This document shows, one piece after another, positions 1-11,508 of a stretch of DNA of 64,000 bases. Within the stretch, counting starts at the first letter, position 1, and every line of letters starts with the position of its first letter. The notes below the pieces were generated by a model that saw only the letters and a list, made by a program, of their open reading frames with translations, made no database searches and was not told where the DNA came from. The translations under genes were made by a program, and so were the position numbers. This DNA is from Lytechinus variegatus. Its lineage: Eukaryota; Echinodermata; Echinoidea; Temnopleuroida; Toxopneustidae. The stretch spans positions 4,141,216-4,205,215 of the forward strand of contig NC_054752.1 of assembly GCF_018143015.1 (NCBI RefSeq). The letters are read 5' to 3'.

Positions 1-2995
1 TTCAACATGCACAATCCCTGATGTTTGGCCAAGATGGCTCTCTTCGTTGAAAGAGTCATCCTAGACCTTGAAGACAATCAGTCCATCCAACATTTGCAAA
101 AGTGGTGTCAAAGTTAGTAAATCTTCTTGAATAACTGTCTTGTAACTCGAGCATACTCACTGTCTTGTCATGCTGCATGTTAAGACTATAGTGAGTGAAA
201 TTGAATTGGAATTTTGTTAACTGGATGGATCTGGTTTGAGGCTTCTTTAATCCAAGTGGAGTTGAAAGTAGATTGTTGAATGAAAAGTAAAACTCTCTAA
301 TTTTGTTGTAGCAGTATTAAGTGTTAAATGTTTGAACTCTGCAGTATTACAAAGTACCCTGACTCTCATTTAACCTTATTGTGTAATGCATGGGAAACTG
401 TACATTTTAGAAAAGGAAACAAGTTATGGAATACATATCTGACCTCAAATTTGACCAAGAATGCCAATTTTTAGTGAAAATTATGAAAGAAGTCACTTTA
501 AAAAAAAATCTTTTTTATTCTTAAATTTATAAAAATCAGTCAAATTTAGTGAAAATCATCTCAAGAGAAAGTTCTAATATCTACCACTTTCAAATTTGTA
601 TACCACTTTCAATTTTGTATATTAAAATGTAGTTTTGGCATTAACCAAAAAGTGCCAAAAGTATCACCTTTTATTTTTGGCTCTTTTTGAGGAAAAGTTT
701 CAAGAATATCATTTTACGTAAAACTTTCAAATTGATCTCTTCAGGTAATTTTGACCAAATCTGGTGATTATAATCAATTTTTAAAAATATTTTTTAAAAA
801 GTTTTCTTGAAATATTTTGAGCCAAAGCAGTAATATTTTTATAATTCCCTTTCAATTCTGCTGTTTTAGTCAAATTTGAGGTAAAAAATAACTATGTCCC
901 ATTTCAACTTGTTGGATTTGATGTGATCCGTCTTGTTTAGCAAAATTTGAGATTTTGGAAAAAAATGTTGGCTTCATTTTTGATGTTTGAATTTGAACAA
1001 TTAAGAAATATATTGACACTGATTTACAGGTTGATTATCAAATTTTCAAAGCACTTTCTATAGAAATGCACTTCAGGTTGCTAAATGTGATAGTTGAATG
1101 AAAACTTTGTGTAATTTTGTTGTAGCAATATTAAGGGGTACCAATGTTTGAACTCTATACCCTGACTCTCATTTGACCTTGTTTAATGCATGGGAAACTA
1201 TACATTTTAGAAAATGAAACAAGTCATGGAATGCATTTCTGACCTCAAATTTGACCAAGAGTGTCAATTTTTAGTTAAAATTATGAAAGAAGTCACTTTT
1301 AAAAGAAAAGTGTTTTTTATTCTTAAATTCATAAAAAAATCAGTCAAATTTAGTGAAAATCATCTCAAGAGAAAGTTTTAATATCCTCCACTTTTCAAAA
1401 CTGATCCTAGAACTATCTCTTTGGATGATTATAATTTTTTTTTTATTTTTTTTTTAGCTTTTCTAAAATATTTTGAGCCAAAACAGTAGTTTTTTTCATG
1501 ATTTCCTTTCTATTCTGCTTTTTTGGTTAAATTTGAGGTCAAAAATAATTACATGTCCCATTTCAGCTTGTTGGATTTGATGTGATCAGTCATGTTAATC
1601 AAAATTTGAGATTTTTAAAGAAATGTTAGCTTCGTTTTTGATGTTTAAATTTGAACTTGAAACTTGTTTGAAAAATTAAGAAATACATTGACACTGAAAT
1701 ACAGGTTGATTATGAAATTTTCATATATGGGTGACAGGTACAATTTCAAGAATTACAAGAAATGCACTTCAGGTTGCTCATTGTGAAACCATAATAACTT
1801 TCTCAATTTAATTCTCAATCGCTAACATGGATTTTTTATTTTATGGGATTTTTTGCCATTGACTTGCAATGTTATTAAACAGTTTGATGTGATCAGTCAT
1901 GTTAATCAAAATTTGAGATTTTTAAAGAAATGTTGGCTTCGTTTTTGATGTTTAAATTTGAACAATTAAGAAAAATATTAACACTGATTTACAGGTTGAT
2001 TATCAAATTTTTAAAGCACTTTCTATAAAAATGCACTTCAGGTAGCTAAATGTGATAGTTGAATGAAAACTTTGTGTAATTTTGTTGTAGCATATTAAGG
2101 GGGTACCAATGTTTGAACTCTATACCCTGACTCTCCTTTGACCTTGTTTAATGTATGGGAAACTATACATTTTAGAAAATGAAACAAGTCATGGAATGCA
2201 TTTCTGATCTCAAATTTGACCAAGAGTGTCAATTTTTAGTTAAAATTATGAAAGAAGTCACTTTAAAAAGAAAAATGTTTTTTATTCTTAAATTCATAAA
2301 AATCAGTCAAATTTAGTGAAAATCATCTCAAGAGAAAGTTTTAATATCCTCTACTTTTCAAAACTGATCCAGAACTATCCCTTTGGGTGATTATAATAAT
2401 TTTTTTTTTTTTTTTTTTTTTTTAGCTTTTCTAAAATATTTTGAGCCAAAACAGTAGTTTTTTTTTTCATGATTTCCTTTCCATTCTGCTTTTTTGGTTA
2501 AATTTGAGGTCAAAAATAATTACATGTTCCATTTCAGCTTGTTGGATTTGATGTTGTCAGTCATGTTAATCAAAATTTGAGATTTTTAAAGAAATGTTGG
2601 CTTCATTTTTGATGTTTAAATTTGAACTTGAAACTTGTTTGAAAAATTAAGAAATACATTGACACTGAAATACAGGTTGATTATGAAATTTTCATATATG
2701 GGTGACAGGTACAATTTCAAGAATTACAAGAAATGCACTTCAGGTTGCTCATTGTGAAACCATAATAACTTTCTCAATTTAATTCTCAATCGCTAACATG
2801 GATTTTTTATTTTATGTTTTTTTGTCATTGACTTGCAATGTTATTAAACAGTTTATGAATGAGCAATTATTTAACTTTCTCAATTTAATTCTCAATCGCT
2901 AACATGGAATTGTTATTTTATGTATTTTTGTCATTGACTTCCAATGTTATTAAACAGTTTATGAATGAACAATTATTTCACTTGTTTCTTATTTT
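1..2995. repeat. Three-unit direct tandem repeat, about 0.8-1 kb per unit
   Basis: AT-rich sequence with no supportable gene. The same block recurs in direct orientation: the anchor ATGCATGGGAAACT lies near 387 and 1187, with a one-base variant near 2152, giving spacings of about 800 and 965 bases. Each block also carries the phrase around CTTGTTGGATTTGATGTG (near 909, 1568 and 2538; a shortened form near 1879). A smaller block of about 105 bases starting CTCAATTTAATTCTCAATCG is repeated near 1803, 2774 and 2879. Units differ by scattered substitutions and poly-T length, so the array is not very recent. Confidence 0.75.
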
Positions 2996-3440
2996 CAGTT
3001 TCGTGTATCTTATCATACCACACATCGTACAGCATATTTGTATGACTAATTTGTTCAGCAAGCCAAACGAGTTTTAAACTTAGTTGAGCCTGCCGAACTA
3101 ACCAAGATTAGTAGAAAGAGACATCGTTTTTACGATCCTATAGCGCTAGTAGGGCAGGTTTAAAATTGGTAAAGCCCCTGCCGTACGAATAGTTTCATTG
3201 GTAAAGCAAATTAGTTCGGCATGTCCAACCAATTTATTGCATCGCTAAGCATGCCTTACAAACTACTAATTAGTAGAACTAGACATTGTTTTTACGAACT
3301 TTTGCTTAGTAGAACTTACGAAATAATGTTTTCAGTGTAGATGAATAATACAAGAGCAAAGCGCAAGCTGAGATGCTTGGAAAAAATGGCATGAACATAA
3401 ATTATCCATTTTAATGAATCTTTGATATTTCTCTTTTCTA
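2996..3440. other. Gene-free spacer
   Basis: No credible reading frame or RNA gene. Short phrases such as TAGTAGAAC and TTTTTACGA recur two or three times between 3100 and 3330, suggesting an old degraded repeat, but no ends could be placed. Confidence 0.4.
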
Positions 3441-3655
3441 CACTCTAAAAAAATCAGTAAAAAGTGACTAGTTAATAGGGTCAGCTGGGTGCAACTGTTA
3501 TTCTAGTTATATTTGACAATTTTCTGGTCATATTTTAGTAGAACAAAGTTATTTCTGACTAGAATATATGTCAGAAATGTGAATATCAGTGATTGCCATA
3601 TCGGTTGCTCCCAGCTGGCTGGTCTAGTCAATTTGACTGATTTGTTCTAAGAGTG
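3441..3655. mobile_element. Small TIR element (MITE) flanked by TA
   Basis: Begins CACTCTAAAAAAATCAGT and ends with the imperfect inverse ACTGATTTGTTCTAAGAGTG. Both ends are flanked by TA, as for Tc1/mariner-type insertion. The inner arms (CAGCTGGGTGCAAC and GTTGCTCCCAGCTG) also pair, so the 215-bp element can fold into a hairpin. It has no coding capacity. Confidence 0.7.
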
Positions 3656-5110
3656 TAGTCTCTTTTAAATTTCAGTTAACATTTTGTTTGTAAGTTCTCT
3701 ACTAATTTCATACCATGAACCTGAATAAAGAAGACTTACAAAAATGAAGTGATATTAAATAGGATAGAAAAAATAAAAACCCAGGGCATTTGGTGACGAG
3801 GAGGGGTAATTTTTTTTAATGTGTATAGAAACATGAACATGTTTTTCTATTTCATCCTGAATTTTTGTTTCTTTCTCTCTCCATATCAGTCTTTTTATCA
3901 GTTTCCCAAAAGGAATGGGTTCATTTAATCAGTCAGTTGCAATATTAGAAAAGACAAATACAATAGTCATAATGCACATATGAGATAACCATCAATACAA
4001 TACGATAACCATTATCATTACTATCATTATTGTAAAAATAAAAAGAACGCTATCGAGATATACTGACCCTAAAGTAGCGTCAAACAAAAATTGCAGGTGT
4101 TAACAAACCCCTCCCTCATCTTTATTAATTTTTCCTCGAAAATTTACAATGAATATTAATTGGCCTTCGTCATTTTGTTGAACTTGAAGATCTGTCGCAA
4201 AAAATGTTTGATCTTATACTACATGTTGATAATTTATAACATCTTAAATAATGACAAAAAACTGTTATAAAACAAAAGAATGAAGATCGATACTTGCCCT
4301 TATACGGGATGAAAAAAAAAACAGTCGCCCTTTCAAATTAAGCGACGAATTTATACAGCGCGACTGTCTTCAACACATTGTTTAATCGCATTGAATTAAG
4401 CACGGGGGTGGTTCTAGACTGAAAGTCTAATTCATTATTTTTTTCCGGAGGGTGATATAACTTGTGATATAATCGACGGAAATATCCTCAATTAAGTAAG
4501 CATGCTAACTATTATGCTTATATAGGCCAAGCACTGCTTATTATTTTCTTAAGGGTAATTGTGAAGATTATTTTCATTCTTTTTTATTTGAAATATTGAA
4601 ATAGTACATCGTAGGCTATCCAGTGATGAAAATATTATTTCGAAACTCCAAGTTAAACTGAATATATCATCAAATTACAGAGGTCATAAAAATAAATAAT
4701 CGTAAAAATACCCTGTGGAAAGCGGCCGTTTGTTTTAATTTTAAGCACGATATATTTATTTATGTCACGATTTATGTCGCGATTTATGACATAAAGCTTT
4801 ATGCAACAGATTTATGTCAATATTTGTGTTTATGTCATGATTTATGCTATATGACATAAATCGTGATATAAATCATGACATAAATCAATACATAGTTTTT
4901 TTTATGCAACAGGACCCAGGCCTTAATTTCGAAAGTATATAGGGAATTATTCGTCCTCGGTTTTAATGGAAAAATTACTATTTTCGCCCCTCCGGAAGAA
5001 TAGTACTACTAGTCCAACTTAGGCATGTTAGGACCAACAATTCCCGCTATTTACTCAAAGCCTGGTATATTTGTATACTATATAGCAATTATTGATTAAA
5101 GTAGCATAGT
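3656..5110. other. Gene-free spacer with a TTATGTCA-rich patch
   Basis: No gene seen. From about 4735 to 4915 the words TTATGTCA and GATTTATG and their inverses recur and can pair with each other. The patch ends in TTTTTTATGCAACAGGACC, which resembles the ends of small elements seen elsewhere here (15195-15331, 59187-59331). Confidence 0.4.
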
Positions 5111-5137
5111 AGTCGTCGGGTGGTGGCAGTAGTACTA

Positions 5138-5177
<40 letters not shown>

Positions 5178-5279
5178 AGTAATAGTAGTAGTAGTATTAG
5201 CAGTAGTAGTAGTAATAGTAGAAGTAGTAGTAGTAGTAGTATAAGTAGTTGTTGTAGTAGTAATAGTACCAGTAGCAGG

Positions 5280-5311
<32 letters not shown>

Positions 5312-5423
5312 TAGTAGTAGAAGTAGTAGGAGGGCAATAAGAATTGGTAGTAGTGTTATTATTATTACTATTATTATTATTATTATTATTGTTATTATTA
5401 TTAGTAGTATAGAAGTAGTAGTA
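5111..5423. repeat. GTA/ATT trinucleotide microsatellite, left part
   Basis: Long imperfect run of GTA triplets, passing through GCA and ATT variants. Its minus-strand translation is a low-complexity Thr/Asn string and is not a gene. The run resumes at 5652 after an inserted element. Confidence 0.9.
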
Positions 5424-5651
5424 CACTCTAAAAATTCGAATGTTAAATCAACATTTAAAAGGTTGGAGGAGTGACAACTTTTTCCAACCTTGTATAACCT
5501 TGTATAACCTTGTATAAAGCTAAATTCAACATTTTAAGTGTTGGGTAGAACCATTTAAAGAACCATTTAAGTGGTAAATGCAACATTTACAACATGTTGC
5601 CACTCCTCCAACCTTTCAAATGTTAAGTTAACATTTCTTGTTTTTAGAGTG
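5424..5651. mobile_element. AACATTT-type TIR element inside a microsatellite
   Basis: Starts CACTCTAAAAA and ends TTTTTAGAGTG. Inner arms with AACATTT words and AGGTTGGAGGAGTG / CACTCCTCCAACCT pair across the element. It splits the GTA microsatellite in two. Partial relatives occur at 7910-8085 and 16455-16824. Confidence 0.7.
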
Positions 5652-5725
5652 AAGTAGTAGTGGTAGTAGAAGAAGAAGAAGAAGTAGTAGTAGTAGCAGT
5701 AGTAGAAGAAGTAATAGTAATAATA
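5652..5725. repeat. GTA microsatellite, right part
   Basis: Continuation of the GTA/GAA triplet run after the inserted element, fading into ATT-rich sequence. Confidence 0.8.
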
Positions 5726-6955
5726 ATATAGTTAGTGTTATTGGTATTACACTGGAATTTTGCAGTGCAGCTGTAAAAATAGTTGTAGTAAGAGTAAGAA
5801 AATAATCTGTTATTAGCACTATATTGTAATTATGATAATAATTTATGCTCGTATTTAAGTTTTTTTTCCTGCAGGTATCAAATTAGTGACCATTCTTTAT
5901 ACATTTCTAGTTCATGAACATGCTTCTTTAAAGAACTCCATATATGTGCGTACTCGCTGCAGGTTTTTTATTGGAGAAAAAAAAGTTGTCGCATTTTCTT
6001 ATTCGATTCGTTATCCTATTGTCCTATCTTTGACCGTGTTTACTGAATTTATTGTTAAAAAAACATCCCTTTACAACGAATCTTCATTCTTCACTCATTA
6101 CACAAAACATTAAATACAAATTATCAGAAAAGTCATTTTACTACAATTTGTGAAGATGATGCATGATCTGTAGTCTAATTATAAGCTCAGCCAAATAAAT
6201 TTATTCGATTCATTCAAAAAGTTCACACTAGCATTATCGTTTCCACTATGATTTGCCACGTTCTACCTACAATAAATAAGAGCATCGAATTTTCAATTTT
6301 CCATACATTACAAGAATTAGTCAAATATTCGGTATATGATTTATTTTAATGACTTTAGTTTATTTAGTAATGCAATTTTATAGTTTTATCAGTTTTAACA
6401 GAGCTCTACTCTAGTGAGTATAATCCTGTAGTTTAATTTCTATTATGTCCTAAAATATCTTTACAGAATATGCACCGAGAAAATAAAAGTTTGATACTAA
6501 AAGAGAAAACAGAGGACATTATAAAACGAGAAATACCACCCTACTTCATGGAAAACAATATCTCGAATATAATGACAGATAAGGACGTATGGAAGTATAA
6601 AATAGGGGAAAAGGAAAGAATTGGAAATTAGATTTGGCTCAAATGAATCAGACGAAATATACAAAGTATGTTAAAATTGATTTAAGAAAAAAAAGAGACA
6701 AAGAAAAAAAAATGATCCTCTTCCTTTTCTGTTAGGGAAGTTATCCACCCGGCAACCCCCTACATTTCGTTTGATAAGATTAAACCTTTATTGTCCTCTT
6801 TAATCACAATCAATAAACTTGTCCGAAATTTGATTGAGATTAATTTTGAATGTACAAGACAAATGGAATTCTGATGCAAATCCAATATTTCCAATGAAAA
6901 ATGAAATAATGTTGTGCTGAACTTCACTTATGAATGATCATTTAATTTTTTTTGT

Positions 6956-6961
6956 TTTATT
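6956..6961 (-). promoter_or_regulatory. Poly(A) signal of sulfotransferase-like copy B
   Basis: AATAAA on the minus strand about 77 bases past the stop at 7038. The same hexamer sits at the equivalent place in copy A (23481-23486). Confidence 0.6.
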
Positions 6962-7037
6962 TAATCAATGCATGAATCTTAAAAACAAAAGTAGGCCTAT
7001 TGTTTTTATGATAGACACGGACAGATTCATCATATAT

Positions 7038-7698
7038 TTAAGAAGGCCGCAATCTATTTTCATACATTTCACGATAGAATGGCATTGAATGGTCAACACA
7101 TTCGATGACGTCATTGGTGAGTTGATCACGTGGTACGGGCCCAGATTCACGGGGCGCCACAAAACTTGTGCTGCTTAAAGCTGTGGCATACAGCTGCTGG
7201 CCCACAGCTTGAGACATATTCTCTAATGGTGTCACAAAGTTCGTTGGGAATTCTTGACTGGGGGTCCATTGTAGAAGGTCATCGCTGTATGGAAATCCAA
7301 CATCATTACAGAAAGCCCTCAAAATATTCCGAGGTTCGGAGGCGAGGTCGAAAGCGTCAATGATGATTGGGTTAGGTTCGATGTGCTCTCTGACGTACTT
7401 CCAAAGTTCGTGCTGCTTCTCGTACCAACTCTTTGGGCGTGTCGATGCGACATCATCACGAATGATGTCAAACTCGCGCTCATCTGCGGCATGCTTCGGG
7501 TGGTGGCTCTCTGGGATCGATGGCGCCGCGGCCAGAATGCTCTTCCGGTAAGATGCGAAAACTCTCGAAGGTTCCCGAGTTAGAAACACATGTCTGAAGC
7601 CTCGGGGAAGATATTCTTGAGCATAGGTGTAAGCCATATCTTTACAGACAACATACCTGCTTGACGCATTCTCTAAATCTTGCTTGATGTCGAGGAAC
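7038..7698 (-). CDS. Sulfotransferase-like protein, copy B, exon 2 (C-terminal)
   Basis: Second and last exon of a two-exon gene whose first exon is 17148-17413. The minus-strand acceptor reads TTTCAG at 7704-7699. The first base completes the split Ser codon, and the frame then runs 219 codons to a stop, giving 308 residues in total. The 3'-phosphosulfate-type motif LTREPSRVFASYRKS lies just after the junction, with the R-x8-S spacing used by P-loop sulfotransferases to hold the PAPS 3'-phosphate. The exon ends ENRLRPS. Exon 1 supplies the P-loop-like segment WCVPRSLSTVLTK. Relatives in marine invertebrates are often annotated as branched-chain aminotransferase-like, apparently by name transfer; the motifs argue for a sulfotransferase fold. 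Substrate unknown. Likely soluble: no signal peptide or membrane segment seen. Confidence 0.82.
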
Positions 7699-7909
7699 CT
7701 GAAAATAAAGAAACGAGAGCTATATCATGTATGTGTTAATTATAATGTATATAGGCTCAGACTCTCTATCTCATTTTCTCTTTATTTCTCTCCCACTCAA
7801 TTTTCTCCTTAATCTCTAAAACTGAAATTTCAATCTCTTAATGGTTAGGATTGTAAATTTTCCATTTGTATTGTACATATATATATGCCTGTATTTTGTT
7901 TTGTTCTAT

Positions 7910-8085
7910 CACGCTAAAAACTAAAATGTTAAATTTTAACATTTACTAAGTGTTGGATTCAGTAAGTGTTATTTTACACTTTTAAGTGTTAGAAAATGTG
8001 ACCAGTCGTGGGTCCGGACGTCTTGAAACGATCGAATAACACATTCGTAAATGGTATTTCAACATTACCATGAATGGTAAATCAT
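7910..8085. repeat. Partial AACATTT-type element
   Basis: Starts CACGCTAAAAACTAAAATG and contains GTTAAATTTTAACATTT words like 5424-5651. The matching right end was not found. Confidence 0.5.
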
Positions 8086-8394
8086 AGTGCATTCTGATTC
8101 GACCGTAGGTTGATAAAAAGTGCGATGCGCGGTCGAAATCCTAGCTCGGCTCGAGGACGAGGTTATCGTGTGCCGCATGACTTTTTCAATCGCCTTTAAT
8201 CATCGATTTTAATGGTAAGTATCCCCTCTTACTTGAAACAGTTTTATATTTTCATCAAAGTCTTGTTTATTATTACGTGTTTGTTCCGAAAGTCTAGGGA
8301 GGGGGGTTTAGATACGTACCGGACATGCATGTTGTCTGGGCCTTACTTAGTGTGCGGTACATGATGTGCATGTACTGTCAGTAGCACTAGCAGG

Positions 8395-8510
8395 TGGGTG
8401 TTTCATAAAGCTGTTCGTAAGTTAAGAGCGACTTTAAGAACGACTGGTGATCCTTTCTTGTGGTAAATGGTATATACATTGGCGATGGTTAAGCGCATAA
8501 GAAAGGAAAA
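8395..8510. repeat. Half of a fold-back element
   Basis: GTTTCATAAAGCTGTTCGTA followed by GAGCGACTTTAAGAACGAC resembles the left half of a palindromic repeat seen widely in marine invertebrates. Only a short AAGAAAGGA remnant of the right half remains. Confidence 0.4.
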
Positions 8511-8734
8511 TGACTCATTCTTTCTGGCAAACAAATGGCAATCTGGTTGCTATTCACAGCAGAAATTTTGCCCTCTGAATTCTTCGTATTGTGCATATTT
8601 TTGCAGGGTGCGCAGCTTAAGGACCTGCACAGCTTTACTTTAGTTTAGGACCCCCAATATATGCAAAGTGAATGGGGGATCCTGGGGCTATGTAATGGGA
8701 AATATCCTTAATCTATGTTTATTTATTACTTATT
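8511..8734. other. Intronic spacer
   Basis: No feature recognised. It lies within the copy B intron. Confidence 0.3.
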
Positions 8735-9095
8735 GGTTTGATGCCAATTCGTCCAATTACCAACTCGTCTACTATCATTTGGTCTAGTGTCAGTTCGTCC
8801 ACTATATCCACACGGTCTAATTGCCATTCGACAACTTACCATTTCATCTGGGCTAATTGGTCCATTATACCAGTTGGTCTAACTCTAATTGGACTCTTGT
8901 TAATCAGACAAAATGAATGAAAGGAAAATGGGTACCAACTGGTCATAGATAACCTGGTGATTAAACAAAGTGATTATTAGACCAAATGGTTGTTAAACGA
9001 AATGTTGAACAAAATGGCATTAGACTAAATGAAGGTACTAGATCATGCGATGGGTGGACGATTTGGCAGTAGATGAATTGGTAATTTAACGAAAA
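8735..9095. repeat. Fold-back block of CCAATTCGTCTA-type words
   Basis: The left half carries TTGGTCTAAT, CAATTCGTCC and ATTACCAA words; the right half carries their inverses (TTAGACCAAATGG, GATGAATTGGTAAT). The two halves can pair into an irregular hairpin of about 360 bases. No coding potential; the + frame at 8738 is low complexity. Confidence 0.6.
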
Positions 9096-9219
9096 ATATG
9101 CATAAAAAGGCTTGCAACAGCATGAAAATTGATTTATCTAGATCTAGGTGATAAAGGTGCTTTTAAAGGAACTGGTATGATATCAAATGAGATATTGTAT
9201 AATCCCAAAATGAAGAAGT

Positions 9220-10005
9220 TACACAGAATTCTCTCATTCATTTAGATCATTAATTATATAAATTTATGCAAAATTCTTCATAAATACTGTAAATGCTACT
9301 TCTCTATTTTGCAGCTGATTTTGATCTTGTATGTTTTATTTGAAATGGCTTGTTTGGGCCTACCAAACTTCTAGTTCTACACAGAATTCTCAAATTCATT
9401 AGATATGCAAATTTCTGGAAATTTATTAAAGATTGACAAAGATGCTAATTCAGATTTTTATCCTGTTCTATCTAAATTCTAATAGGGCTTGGTGGGGGGG
9501 GGGGGGGCATCCAAACTTCTACACAGATTCAAACACATATGCAAATTTATGAAAGATTATTCACAGTTCATAAACAATGCTGCTTCTACATTGATTGGAT
9601 ATGCAAATTTAATCAAATTTATTGAATATTCACAAAAAATCTACTTCTACGTTATGCTGTTTTATCTAAATTCTAATAGAGCTTATTTTAATGGGGGCAT
9701 CCAAACAGATTTCTCAAATTCAGTACAAGTAGATGTACAAATCTACGACACATTCAAAGTGCACGAGAACTTCGAACGAAAAATGCTACTTCTACATTCC
9801 TTAGCAGATTTTTATTCTGTTTTATCGAATAGGGCTGGGGGGGGGGGAGCTTCCAAACTTCTACACAGAATTATCAAATTCACTAGATATGCAAATTTAT
9901 TTAAGATTCACAAAAATGCTACTTCTACATTTCTTTTTTTTTATTCTGTTTGTTTTATCTAAATTCTAATACATGTACTAGGGCTTGGTGTGGCCATCCA
10001 AATGC
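9220..10005. repeat. Satellite-like tandem repeat with poly-G, about 160-190-bp units
   Basis: The phrases CCAAACTTCTACACAGA, ATATGCAAATTTAT, ATGCTACTTCTACATT and ATCTAAATTCTAATAGGGCT recur in the same order about four to five times, often beginning with a G-run. Units have drifted. The + strand frame at 9489 crosses the units and is not a gene. Confidence 0.75.
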
Positions 10006-10856
10006 TGAAGTACCAGCTTAACAAGGTGAGCCTTTGATCATGTTCTTGCATAGGGAGCTACATATGAGACATGAATTTGAAATGTTTTTGTGTCATATGA
10101 TATTTTATGGTGTTTGTAAACTCTTTTCTCGCTTACATGTACATCATGCCATGCTTTGTTTGATGGCCCTGGACTGATTTTGTCTTGTAAACAAGGAGGA
10201 TGCCCAACGAGGGAACGTCAGTGGTGGGTAAGAAGTGGCTTCCACTAGCAGCTCCCATGAGATCAATTCTGACAGCATAACAAAATGGATCTTCAAAGGT
10301 ATGTGCCCTACCATCAAAGTGTTGCCAAAACTGACAAGTGTCTACTTTTCTTGAAATTATGATTGGATCATGTGGGGGATTTGTCACTAGTTAATAAACC
10401 CTTGTACTGGAGTTAAAGCATAAGACCTAGTCCAATGGAGAGAAGGCGATTCACAGAACACACACAAACACATAAAGGGTGAGAGCTTGGAACAACCTCC
10501 CCTATCCTCTAAAAGACCACAATAAATAAAGCTAGGCCATGTTATGAATTTTAAAAGAGTAGACTAATGCTGTTTTTTGCATTCACTACGTTGTACATCT
10601 TGTGGTCTTCAGGATGCAATTTACCTTTAAAGATGTGCTTAGGCGCAATTTTTGACAAAATCGTTCAAGTGAAGTTTTTGATAAAATTTCTATACGTTCA
10701 AAATTGCGACACAAGCTGAAATTTGTTTATCAGGTTCAAAATATAAGCATTTTGCTATGCAAAACTGGGTAAATCCTGGTTTTACATTTCTAGGTTTGCT
10801 TTACTTTGTCTTAATATTTCTATGTTTGCTGTATTTTGTCTTGTATTTCTTTCCAG
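10006..10856. other. Intronic sequence, possible further decayed exons
   Basis: Lies within the copy B intron, just upstream of SAMD3-like exon remains. A donor-like AAAGGTATGT occurs near 10300, but the sequence before it could not be assigned to a protein family. Confidence 0.3.
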
Positions 10857-10994
10857 TGCTTCAATGTGAAGGATATTATCCAAAGGCATCCCCGTGGGAA
10901 AGAAATAGTATAACACAAACTCGACGATAACGACAGAAACCAGATGCCTTCTGACAACTATTGTGTTTGCGGAAATGGTCAAGATTTTCACCTA
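10857..10994 (+). pseudogene. Possible decayed exon of a SAMD3-like gene
   Basis: Bounded by an acceptor TTTCCAG and a donor GTAAGT. One frame reads DIIQRHPRGKEIV, then a stop; a shifted frame later reads TTIVFAEMVKIFT. Both pieces resemble the middle of the uncharacterised SAMD3-like proteins of fish and invertebrates. The stop plus shift indicate loss of function. Assignment is from memory and weak; it depends mainly on the better exon at 12640. Confidence 0.35.
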
Positions 10995-11308
10995 GTAAGT
11001 AGCTCCAATTTGCACATTTAAAACAAATTCCCCTACCCCTTTCTCATTATTATGATAATGCACTATCAAAATATTATTCCATTGCAATGTGACATGTTAT
11101 GACATCTACATGTATGTTACTGTGCAAAAAGTTCTTCTCAAAGCAGTGAAAAGTTCAGAATGTACATATATTTTGTTTGATGTTTAGATTCCTTAAAATA
11201 ATGAAAAGGTATGCCTACAAAGTATTGAATAGCTCATTGAAACTCTTCAATCTGTTAGCATTTAGTTGTTCATTTCTTTTTCTTTATATCCCCCTATCAT
11301 TTTGCAAG

Positions 11309-11421
11309 GCGAGATAGCACTGTTCTCATTCATCATGGCAATATACATGGTTCCAGCTCAAACAGCAAGAAGGAAGAGTTCACTGGCAGACTCCATGGGA
11401 TACTTTTTGGTGACTAGACCA
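11309..11421 (+). pseudogene. Possible SAMD3-like exon
   Basis: Acceptor TTGCAAG, donor GTAAGT. The open frame ends SSLADSMGYFLVTRP and is in phase with the exon at 12640 (ISTSVESHLAEE), giving the kind of join seen in the family. No stop in this frame. Confidence 0.4.
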
Positions 11422-11508
11422 GTAAGTTTACATTGAATTGATAAATCAAAAAGGTTTTATAAACAATATTGAAATCTAATGGAAAATTTACATTTAAGCA
11501 CCTTTTTA

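Larger units (their letters stand above)
5838..7900. repeat. Segmental duplication, copy B downstream block
   Basis: Aligns by eye with 21145-24340, less the hAT-type insertion there. Both start near TATGCTCGTAT and share the 3' flank, exon 2 and the start of the intron of the sulfotransferase-like genes. Matching exon-1 blocks lie at about 16831-17785 and 24566-26850. The unit was a whole gene with flanks. Confidence 0.8.

Noticed and set aside
5055-5819. Thr/Asn-rich and Leu-rich minus-strand frames
   Set aside because: They translate the GTA microsatellite and the element within it; no gene features.
9489-9962. 157-codon + strand frame with a Gly-rich start
   Set aside because: It crosses several satellite units; the Gly stretch is the G-run.
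10133-10387. 84-codon minus-strand frame in the copy B intron
   Set aside because: No recognisable domain or splice support; may be antisense to a decayed exon.
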